Positions 7,804-13,964 of a stretch of 25,301 nt of DNA are shown here, in pieces. The DNA is taken from the NCBI GenBank assembly GCA_034659475.1, contig JAYEHK010000022.1:1-25301 (forward strand), in the 5' to 3' direction. This stretch comes from JAYEHK01 sp034659475 (GTDB lineage: Bacteria > Bacillota > Syntrophomonadia > Syntrophomonadales > Syntrophomonadaceae). The translations under genes and the position numbers were made by a program. The notes beneath the pieces were generated by a model that made no database searches, was not told the DNA's origin, and saw nothing but the letters and a program-made list of their open reading frames with translations. Position 1 is the first letter of the stretch. Each line of letters opens with the position of its first letter.

Positions 7804-8985
7804 ATGAATATGCCTTTATCCGGTATTCGCATTCTGGATTTATCCCGTTACCTGCCTGGTCCCCTTTGTACCCAGCTTCTTGCCGATTTTGGGGCAGAAG
7901 TAATAAAGCTTGAAGATCCTAAAGGAGGAGAATTAGGCAGACACCTGCCACCTTTTATTGGTTCAGAAAGCAGTCCCTTCTTATCAGTAAACCGGAACAA
8001 GAAAAGCATTACGCTGGATCTCAAAACACCAGAGGGGAAAAAAATATTTAAAGAGCTTGCGCAGGAAAGCGATGTCGTGCTTGATCAATTCAGACCTGGA
8101 GTAATGGATAAAATGGGCGTAGGGTATGAAACGCTTAAAGAAATTAATCCTAAACTCATTTATTGTTCCTTAACAGGCTACGGTTTAGATGGCCCTTTGA
8201 AAAATACAGCCGGTCATGATCTCAACTACCTTAATCTGGCTGGCATTACAGGTCTTAACGGGAAACATCATGATGCCCCTTCTCTCTCCGCCATCCCCAT
8301 CGCGGACACTGCAGGAGGATCGCTGTTTTCTGCGATTGCCATTCTTCTGGCCATCATCAGTCGCTTAAACACTGGAAAAGGTCAGCTCTGTGACGTAGCC
8401 ATGATGGATGGTTCCATTGCACTGCTGGCCTACACGCTCGGTGAATGGTCAGGTTGCGGGCAGCTGCCTGAAAGGGGCAATGAACTCCTAACAGGTGGTT
8501 ATGCATGTTATCGCATCTACGAAACCAGCGACAGCCAATATGTCAGTCTGGGGGCAATAGAAGGAAAATTCTGGGCCGAGTTTTGCGAGAAACTGGAACG
8601 AAAACAATACATCCCATTGCAATTGGATAAAGCCAGTCAGGAATCAATATCAGAAGATATCAGTACAATCATCCTGACAAAAACCCGCGATGAGTGGGTA
8701 GCCTTCTTTGCAGATAGCAACATCTGTTTTACACCCGTTCTCAATCTGGAAGAAATGTCCGAGCATCCCCAGGTCCTAGCCAGAAACATGGTGCTGAACG
8801 CTCCCAACATCAACGGTTCAGGGATCGACCTTCGGGTACCAGGGGTGCCAATAAAACTATCTGATACCCCCGGAAAGGCTGAACTGTGTTTCCCCCAATT
8901 AGGAGAGCATACAGACCCCCTCTTACTGAAAATGGGGTATACCCAGGAAGAAATCAATAACTTTCGGAATCAAGGCATCATATAA
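7804..8985 (+). CDS. Alpha-methylacyl-CoA racemase / class III (CaiB-BaiF) CoA-transferase family protein
   Basis: Family members either epimerise 2-methylacyl-CoA thioesters or move CoA between carboxylic acids in the cytoplasm. The 393 residues have the usual family length and start motif (GIRILDLSRYLPGP, LLADFGAEVIKLE). GHD at 137-139 supplies the Asp139 used by CoA-transferases and His138, which corresponds to the racemase His. Asp169 (PIADTAGG) and Glu253 (GAIEGKFW) then give spacings of 31 and 84. These agree closely with the His126/Asp156/Glu241 set I recall for mycobacterial alpha-methylacyl-CoA racemase, so I lean to a racemase. The ATG at 7804 has AGAAAGGAAG upstream. It is transcribed against its neighbours and sits between lspA and rluD, which are adjacent in relatives, so it looks inserted. 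Substrate unknown. Confidence 0.88.
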   Translation: MNMPLSGIRILDLSRYLPGPLCTQLLADFGAEVIKLEDPKGGELGRHLPPFIGSESSPFLSVNRNKKSITLDLKTPEGKKIFKELAQESDVVLDQFRPGVMDKMGVGYETLKEINPKLIYCSLTGYGLDGPLKNTAGHDLNYLNLAGITGLNGKHHDAPSLSAIPIADTAGGSLFSAIAILLAIISRLNTGKGQLCDVAMMDGSIALLAYTLGEWSGCGQLPERGNELLTGGYACYRIYETSDSQYVSLGAIEGKFWAEFCEKLERKQYIPLQLDKASQESISEDISTIILTKTRDEWVAFFADSNICFTPVLNLEEMSEHPQVLARNMVLNAPNINGSGIDLRVPGVPIKLSDTPGKAELCFPQLGEHTDPLLLKMGYTQEEINNFRNQGII

Positions 8986-9006
8986 CTATGATGCCTTCGA
9001 TTTTAT
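8972..9006 (+). terminator. Terminator shared by two convergent genes
   Basis: A perfect 10-bp stem, AAGGCATCAT (8972-8981) and ATGATGCCTT (8988-8997) with a 6-nt loop, is followed by CGATTTTAT. The loop contains the stop codons of both convergent genes, TAA 8983-8985 on plus and TAG 8986-8988 on minus, so the stem encodes the last residues of each protein. The T-rich side favours termination of plus-strand transcripts. Confidence 0.7.
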
Positions 9007-9420
9007 AACATAGATCATTAGTAGAATTCCTCCACTGACAATGGCCATATCAGCAACATTGAAAACCGGCCACCAGCCAATACTGAAAAAGTCGACCACG
9101 GAGCCATAAGCCACCCGGTCGATTACATTGCCAAGCGCGCCTCCGGCTATGAGTCCCATCGCATAAGCCTCGATATTGAGGACCTTCCGTGAATAGTAGT
9201 AGACTACTGCACCAGCAATCACACCTATAGCGATTAATACAAACAGCCATACCTTCCCTTCCATCAAACTAAAAGCAGCTCCAATGTTTTGTGCATAAGT
9301 CAGATTCAATATACCGGGTATTAACACCTTGCTTTCCCCAACCTGCAATGAATGCATAATCCATTGTTTGCTTCCCTGGTCAATAACCAATATAGCCAGG
9401 ATGCTCATCCAAAATCTCAA
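8986..9420 (-). CDS. lspA: Lipoprotein signal peptidase II
   Basis: Membrane aspartyl protease that removes the signal peptide from diacylglyceryl-modified prolipoproteins. The 144-residue protein has four predicted membrane segments (about 3-15, 55-75, 85-100, 120-140). Family motifs are VIDQGSKQW near the N-terminus, NIGAAFS, the first catalytic Asp in GNVIDR, and the second in FNVADMAI. The start codon is TTG at 9418-9420: the next ATG lies after four codons, and GGAGGGAG sits about 5 nt upstream of the TTG. In relatives lspA runs straight into rluD; here it converges on the racemase-like gene. Its upstream region holds no strong promoter consensus. Confidence 0.95.
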   Translation of the reverse strand: MRFWMSILAILVIDQGSKQWIMHSLQVGESKVLIPGILNLTYAQNIGAAFSLMEGKVWLFVLIAIGVIAGAVVYYYSRKVLNIEAYAMGLIAGGALGNVIDRVAYGSVVDFFSIGWWPVFNVADMAIVSGGILLMIYVIKSKAS

Positions 9421-9588
9421 TGTTCTCCCTCCATTATTTCATCTATGTTTTACCAAATAAAGCGTATAATCATAAAGAGTCCTTTCCAACAGAGTAAATA
9501 GGATTTTCTGTTCAAACTCCTGATGCTTTATACTTATATCAGTTATTCGCAAAGGATTCAAGGGTGAACTTTATAAATAGGTTGTTAA

Positions 9589-9771
9589 TTGGATTTACGC
9601 AGACTTTTTTCAGTGAGTCTCGGGGACTGGTCTGCTGACTCGTTTTAAGAGAAACCATCATTTTCCCCACCAACAATTGCAAAAATGAGTCTGCGGACCT
9701 GTCCCAGTGACTCGCCCTCACCCAGCACCAATTTTCATCGGTGGTTGCCTGGTCCATGGCAGACTAATTAG
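9589..9771 (+). repeat. Composite palindromic repeat, copy 2, with a different palindrome
   Basis: The head GGATTTACGCAGACTTTTTT matches copies 1 and 4. A 32-bp imperfect inverted repeat follows (9615-9646 with 9682-9713, core words GAGTC, GGGAC, GGTC, GACTC), unrelated to the palindromes of the other copies. The conserved tail comes next: CACCAATTTTCATCGGTGGT, TGCC...GGCA, and CTAATTAG. The tail ends 22 bp before the MATE start codon and supplies an open frame ahead of it. The rest of the gap (9421-9588) shows nothing I can name. Confidence 0.8.
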
Positions 9772-9793
9772 GAAGGAAGAAAAATATACTCCT

Positions 9794-11134
9794 ATGCTCA
9801 TATTACAAGATGCAACGCTTAGACGTTCCGTGTTTAAAACAGCCCTGCCCGCAATGGGAGAAATGACTCTATATATGTTGATTGGTATCGTGGATATCGC
9901 TATCGTTGGCAGACTCGGAGCTGTCCCTCTGGCTGCTGTAAGTCTCGGTGCTGAAATCTTCTTCTCAACGATTTTACTTCTGGAGGCGCTGGCAACCGGA
10001 TCGACCATTTTGGTTGCACAGGCAAAAGGCGCGCAGGATTTATATCAACTCCATCAGGTTTCAATCCAAACCGTATTTATCAGTTTGGTTATGGGTTTCT
10101 TGATATTCTTTTTAGGGCTGCATTATACCACCGACATTGTGAACCTGTTTGCTGTCGAAGAAGAGGTTATGCGCCAAAGTGTTGGCTACCTTAAGATTGT
10201 GTTCCTGATATCTCCTGTAGCTCTCACCTATTGCATGATTGTGTCTCTATTTAGGGGAATGGGCCGAACGGATATTCCTATGAAAATCGCAATTGTGATT
10301 AATCTGATTAACTCTTTCGGAGATTACGTCCTGGTATTCGGGAAATTTGGTTTTCCGGCCCTGGGGGTACTCGGAGCTGCCTGGGCCACATCCATAGCTC
10401 ATATCGTCGGATTTTTAATCAGTTTTATCTGGTTGATATTTGGCCCCGAATTAAAAGGAATAACTATAAAAATCCGCCCGCAACTACATACCATCAAAAA
10501 CATTTTTCGTCTGGGACTTCCTAGTATGGGAGAACAGTTCCTGATGGCCGGCTCCGGCCTGGTTTCTACCTTCCTAATTGTCTATCTTGGAACAGTCTCT
10601 TATGCCAGTCATCAGGTAGCATTAATGGTTGAATCGCTTTCTTATATGCCTGGTTTTGGCATTGCGATCGCTGCCACCGCTCTCGTCGGTCACGCAGTAG
10701 GAGCCAACGATTGGCAACAGGCCAGAAAGGTCACGAAGGGCTCTATTGAACTGGCAATTGTACTGATGGGAAGTATTGGCATTTTGTTTGCCCTGTTTCC
10801 TTACCAAATTGCAAGATTATTTACCACAGATAAGGAAATCATTCAAACCGCTGGCTTATTATTGCGTATTGCTTCTCTGGAACAGGTCACAATTGCCATC
10901 AGCATGGTTTTAGGAGGGGTCCTCAAAGGAACCGGAGACACCCGAACGCCCATGCTAATCAATCTGTTATTTGTTGTCCTATTTCGTATTCCTTTGCTGT
11001 ATCTGTTCATACGCATATGGCATCTGCCCATTGCCTATATATGGATTATATTTGTGGTCGATTGGCTTATGAGAGCAAGCCTCTATATCGCTGCCTATTA
11101 CCGTAATCCCATTCACGACATCCTAAAAAAATAA
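9794..11134 (+). CDS. MATE family multidrug/organic-cation exporter
   Basis: Predicted inner-membrane antiporter coupling Na+ or H+ entry to export of drugs or metabolites. From the ATG at 9794-9796 it has 446 residues and the twelve hydrophobic stretches expected of MATE proteins. The two homologous halves are recognisable (LPAMGEMTLYMLIGIVDIAIVG near the start; RLGLPSMGEQFLMAGSG near residue 245). Motifs such as GDYVLVFG, LGVLGAAWAT and LGGVLKGTGDTRTPM fit the NorM/DinF-like branch. The open frame reaches back to an ATG at 9707, but those 29 extra codons lie in the repeat tail and look non-protein-like. The nearest AGGAAGGAAG is about 15 nt from the chosen ATG, rather far, so the start is uncertain. 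Transcribed against its neighbours in the plastic region; likely a late arrival. Confidence 0.9.
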   Translation: MLILQDATLRRSVFKTALPAMGEMTLYMLIGIVDIAIVGRLGAVPLAAVSLGAEIFFSTILLLEALATGSTILVAQAKGAQDLYQLHQVSIQTVFISLVMGFLIFFLGLHYTTDIVNLFAVEEEVMRQSVGYLKIVFLISPVALTYCMIVSLFRGMGRTDIPMKIAIVINLINSFGDYVLVFGKFGFPALGVLGAAWATSIAHIVGFLISFIWLIFGPELKGITIKIRPQLHTIKNIFRLGLPSMGEQFLMAGSGLVSTFLIVYLGTVSYASHQVALMVESLSYMPGFGIAIAATALVGHAVGANDWQQARKVTKGSIELAIVLMGSIGILFALFPYQIARLFTTDKEIIQTAGLLLRIASLEQVTIAISMVLGGVLKGTGDTRTPMLINLLFVVLFRIPLLYLFIRIWHLPIAYIWIIFVVDWLMRASLYIAAYYRNPIHDILKK

Positions 11135-11135
11135 A

Positions 11136-11276
11136 GTTACTACTCAGCTATTGACAAAATAATAACTCAAGTTTCGACAGTTGACGGATTATACAGCATG
11201 AAGTTGGTTAGTTGGTTAGTTGGTTAGTTAGAAAGTTGGAAAGAATAGACACGGATTAACACGGCTGAGTAGTAAC
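11136..11276. mobile_element. MITE-like element with 13-bp terminal inverted repeats
   Basis: The 141-bp segment begins GTTACTACTCAGC and ends with the exact reverse complement GCTGAGTAGTAAC. It is flanked on both sides by AAAATAAA, a possible 8-bp target duplication, although the flanks are A-rich. It contains no coding capacity and carries 3.5 tandem copies of the octamer GTTGGTTA (11203-11230). It starts 1 bp after the MATE stop codon and ends beside the A-tract of the terminator at 11282-11317. I do not recognise the parent transposase family. Confidence 0.6.
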
Positions 11277-11281
11277 AAAAT

Positions 11282-11317
11282 AAAAAAAGGAAGCAAAAAG
11301 AAAATCCCTTTGCTTCC
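11282..11317 (-). terminator. Strong intrinsic terminator of the degraded leftward locus
   Basis: On the minus strand GGAAGCAAA (11317-11309) pairs with TTTGCTTCC (11297-11289) and is followed by seven T residues. It lies just after the surviving C-terminal part of the nucleotidyltransferase pseudogene, so it is probably the original terminator of that operon. Confidence 0.82.
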
Positions 11318-11320
11318 TCC

Positions 11321-11661
11321 CTGGACATTACTGATCATCTCGAAAGTGTTCCTGCGTTTAAAGAACACGGATTTGACTCCTCGGAGTACCCAACATAATG
11401 GCAGTAAGAATGGTAATTTATTCAAAAGTGGATAGAGGATTTTCATGTGGTCCAATCCGGGGAAAAACAATTTCAGCAAATAGATTGCTTTCGCTGTTTC
11501 AATAGATCTATGCGTATCTGCATTTGTATTGACAGCGGATATCACCGCATGTTTTTTAGTACCGTAAACCCCGCTGGAGAAGGATTATGGGGTGGCGTAT
11601 GATGAAGCACTGCACGAAGCAGATGGATTAAATACTCTCTCTCAAGCGGTATGATACTCAA
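11321..11661 (-). pseudogene. Nucleotidyltransferase family (NTP_transf_5-like) remnant with internal deletion and frameshift
   Basis: Two short frames together cover only the ends of what I take to be an NTP_transf_5-type protein (usually about 350-400 residues). The N-terminal piece starts at a TTG (11659-11661), with AAGGAG 8 nt upstream, and reads PLEREYLIHLLRAVLHHTPP before a TGA at 11542-11544. The C-terminal piece, in a different frame below about 11545, reads IETAKAIYLLKLFFPG, then YPLLNKLPFLLPLCWVLRG and FFKRRNTFEMISNVQ. This resembles the family C-terminus. The middle, including the nucleotidyl-transfer core, is missing. The start overlaps the end of the ABC remnant, implying the two were coupled. 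The family assignment comes from remembered motif patterns and is moderately sure; the broken state is visible. Confidence 0.6.
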
Positions 11662-12337
11662 TACCCGTGCTCCTTTCCATGCTTTCAACGTTGGTGTTTT
11701 CTATGCGGATGGTTTTGTTGCACACAACAAACGCAGCTTTTACCAATACCTGATATACCGGACATCACAGCAAAATCACCCTTTTGGATTTTTAAATCAA
11801 CGCAACTTAACACAATATCTCGATCATAACGGAATGTGACCCCTTCAAATGCCAGACTGTGCATATTACTATAGATCGTGGTTAAATCCAAATTCGTCTG
11901 GTTAAGCTCAGGCTCATCAGGCAGGTTTTCGAGCTCTTTCATACGTTCTGCAGAAGCAAGGACATCGTATGCCTTTGGCAGCAGTCCGGACATGGTGGAA
12001 AAAGGGGTCTGGACCTGGCTTACCAGTTGCAAAACTGCCGTAAGTGTACCAAAGGTGATGGTTTTATTCAGCAAACCAAATGAAAACCAAATCAATGCAA
12101 ACAGGTATCCTATGGCAAAAATGAGTGAAAAACCGGAATTGGCAAGGATACTGATCCTATTTTTCTTAATCTTGGCTTGATAATATTCCTGCTGAAGATC
12201 CTGCGCTTTACCTACCATCAGAGGTTCGACACCAAATATTTTGACCACCATCTGGCTTTCGAGTACTTCCTGAATAAAAGAACGGACCACGCCATTCTTT
12301 TCCTGCATGTTTTTATGCAGGTATTTTAACTTGTCCC
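11642..12337 (-). pseudogene. ABC exporter (fused membrane + ATPase) remnant, truncated and internally deleted
   Basis: The frame at about 12337-11700 reads FRDKLKYLHKNMQEKNG, VVRSFIQEVLES, two hydrophobic segments, the linker typical of ABC exporters, AFEGVTFRYD, and a Walker A (SGISGIGKS). Directly after GKS the homology jumps. In the neighbouring frame KAAFVVCNKTIRIENTNVES continues to a TGA at 11642-11644, which looks like the C-terminal end of an exporter ATPase. About 150 residues (Q-loop, signature, Walker B, H-loop) are therefore missing, with a frameshift at the junction, and the N-terminal half of the membrane domain is missing too. Both junctions leave a non-functional protein. Neighbouring remnants suggest it once exported a product made by the same locus. 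The substrate cannot be inferred. Confidence 0.8.
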
Positions 12338-12460
12338 GGAAGCAGCCGCGGCAGGCGGATCATTTGCCGGGTTTGCTGCAAATACCGGGGTGCCTGTAAT
12401 AGCAAATACTATGAGCACTGATACAAGCAACAGTATATGGCGAAATTGATACTTTTCCAT
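12326..12460 (-). pseudogene. Signal-peptide-bearing N-terminal fragment fused into the ABC remnant
   Basis: An ATG at 12458-12460 with GGAGG upstream opens a 44-codon frame. It has a clear signal peptide: MEKYQFRH, a hydrophobic core ILLLVSVLIVFAI, then a TPVFA cleavage site. After this come about 16 Ala/Pro-rich residues (ANPANDPPAAAASGTS) and a TAA at 12326-12328. The stop lies inside sequence that, in another frame, is ABC-transporter code, so the gene probably lost its 3' part in the same deletion that removed the ABC 5' part. A genuine tiny secreted protein cannot be excluded. The original product is unknown. Confidence 0.5.
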
Positions 12461-12519
12461 ACCGAATCCTCCATTATATATTTACGCAAAAATATTAATC
12501 AGAAAATAGATTTTTTTGA

Positions 12520-12682
12520 TTTTTTAACGCAGATTCACGCTGATGTTCGCTGATTAACGCTGATAATTTTAGAATATATAAAACAGCGGTAATCTGCGAC
12601 AATCAGCGTTAAAATCGTTTCCCTGCATTCCCCCACCATTTTCATGGGTGATTGTTGCCTCCAGTCATGGGCGGTTAGTAAG
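12520..12682 (+). repeat. Composite palindromic repeat, copy 3, with a third type of palindrome
   Basis: A 30-bp imperfect inverted repeat (12522-12551 with 12585-12614) is built from words such as AACGCAGATT, CACGCTGAT and TTCGCTGATT. It is followed by CCACCATTTTCATGGGTG, TTGCCTCCAGTCATGGGC and GGTTAGTAAG, the same tail found in the other copies. The palindrome is unrelated to those of copies 1, 2 and 4. Copy 4 begins only a few bases further on, giving a tandem pair. Confidence 0.75.
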
Positions 12683-12688
12683 AAAATA

Positions 12689-12857
12689 GCTTTTAATAGA
12701 CGCGGACGACACAGACTTTATGGACTTACGCAGACCTTTTTTTGTAAGGGGTCAGGGGTCAGGAGTAAGGGCAATGCCTGGCGCATAGCGCCTGCCCCCT
12801 CACCCCTCACCCATTTTCATAGGTGGTTGTGGCTTGAAGCCATGGGTGATTAATTAG
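12689..12857 (+). repeat. Composite palindromic repeat, copy 4
   Basis: The head CTTTTAATAGACGCGGAC and GGACTTACGCAGACCTTTTT leads into a long G-rich/C-rich imperfect palindrome centred on GGCGCATAGCGCC. The tail follows: CACCCATTTTCATAGGTGGT, TGGCTTGAAGCCA, TGGGTGATTAATTAG. It aligns end to end with copy 1 in the opposite orientation. It ends 3 bp from the stop codon of the DUF2600 gene and may act as that operon's downstream hairpin, although there is no classic T-tract on the minus strand. The 70-residue open frame at 12644-12853 lies across this repeat and is not a gene. Confidence 0.85.
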
Positions 12858-12860
12858 AAT

Positions 12861-13964
12861 TCAGAAGAATCTTCTGACCACGGAACATAAACGATATGTA
12901 GGGACAACTGCTCCACCTGCTGTTTTCAGTAAATCATTTGCTAAATGCTCATAGCCCTGTTCCCTGACTTTCCCATCCGATAAATACATCGCCAGCAGGC
13001 CTTCCACGACCGTTTTATGAAATAATGGATTTATACTTTGCTGTCCCAGGTGAAGTGACTCATCGATAAAAATTTTCATCCGGTCAATCATTTCCTCCTG
13101 ATCTTGATAGTAAAAGGTGAAATTAAGATCTCCGCCCTGTTTATCTTCCTGCTGATCGATAAGATAATCCAGCAGGATATGCAGACCACATACCCACGGA
13201 AAATAGACATCGACGACATGAACCGCTTCATCGTTTTCTATATGCTTCATACTTGCAAGGCCAAACAATGCAAAAATCCCCAGGGTCGAACCGCAGGCAG
13301 CCGAAAACTCCTGCCAGTGTAACCGGGGATACTCTTTAAGGTGTTGATTTGCCCATGTTATCAGCTTTTCCTCACGCCAGTCCTGATCGATATGTTTATA
13401 TACCTGTAAATCAATATATAGTTGGACCAATTTCATTAGATCATCCTGAACAATTGAGTACGAAGGCAGATGTTTGATACATGTGCGGCACTCCTGTACA
13501 AGTTTTTCAATATAACCGCTATCGTCCTGCATTGGATACCCTTCGTAATAGTTAACAGTGATGTCCTTATCCGGTTGAATTGCATCCAAAAGAGATTCAT
13601 GCAGTTGACGAAAAGCCTGCCCATCCGTACAATTAGCACGGTCGCAAAGGTTATCCAAATAATCACACAGGGTTTGATAGGCTACAATCAATTCCAACAG
13701 CACACGTTCAGAGCGAGGATAGGGCACGGCAAAAACCGCCCCGCCATGGCAATGAAACGCTTTGTTGTGCAGACTGCTCAACGCTTGTTTCCTGAGTTCC
13801 GTGTCACTGCACTGCAGGACCTCTCGTTCCCAATGTTTAAGCAAACCTTTCACCTGTTTCAATACAACAAAAACGTAATGATTAAGGATCTTCGCCTGTT
13901 TCAATCCCATTGATTTTTTCGCGTCATCTCGTGGTATCATAACCTGGTTTTGCGATTCTATCAT
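12861..13964 (-). CDS. ytpB: DUF2600 (YtpB-like) large-terpene synthase
   Basis: Homologue of YtpB, which in Bacillus subtilis cyclises heptaprenyl diphosphate to tetraprenyl-beta-curcumene, the precursor of C35 sesquarterpenes. The 367 residues match the family length. Two Asp-rich stretches are visible where metal-diphosphate binding is expected: DYLDNLCDR (101-109) and DYLIDQQEDKQGGDLNF (266 onward). The ATG at 13962-13964 overlaps the stop of the upstream polyprenyl synthase (ATGA), with AAGGTGG 7 nt before it, so the two are translationally coupled. This context supports a substrate made by the neighbouring synthase. No hydrophobic signal or membrane segment dominates, which suggests a cytoplasmic or peripheral enzyme. 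The product is inferred, not known. Confidence 0.85.
   Translation of the reverse strand: MIESQNQVMIPRDDAKKSMGLKQAKILNHYVFVVLKQVKGLLKHWEREVLQCSDTELRKQALSSLHNKAFHCHGGAVFAVPYPRSERVLLELIVAYQTLCDYLDNLCDRANCTDGQAFRQLHESLLDAIQPDKDITVNYYEGYPMQDDSGYIEKLVQECRTCIKHLPSYSIVQDDLMKLVQLYIDLQVYKHIDQDWREEKLITWANQHLKEYPRLHWQEFSAACGSTLGIFALFGLASMKHIENDEAVHVVDVYFPWVCGLHILLDYLIDQQEDKQGGDLNFTFYYQDQEEMIDRMKIFIDESLHLGQQSINPLFHKTVVEGLLAMYLSDGKVREQGYEHLANDLLKTAGGAVVPTYRLCSVVRRFF

Noticed and set aside
11203..11230. Regularly repeated GTTGGTTA units as a CRISPR array
   Set aside because: Units are 8 bp and directly adjacent, without spacers; no cas genes are present.
11228..11545. 105-codon minus-strand frame as an intact membrane-protein gene
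   Set aside because: Its first 75 codons match the end of a nucleotidyltransferase-type protein, and the hydrophobic remainder is read-through into the terminator hairpin and the MITE-like element.
12644..12853. Plus-strand frame of 69 codons
   Set aside because: It spans the tail of one repeat copy and most of the next, with no ribosome site or recognisable protein pattern.
7567..12857. Composite repeats as integron attC sites or retron RNAs, because of a variable palindrome with constant ends
   Set aside because: No RYYYAAC/GTTRRRY core pairs frame the palindromes, no integrase or reverse transcriptase lies nearby, and the constant tail lies outside the hairpin on one side only.
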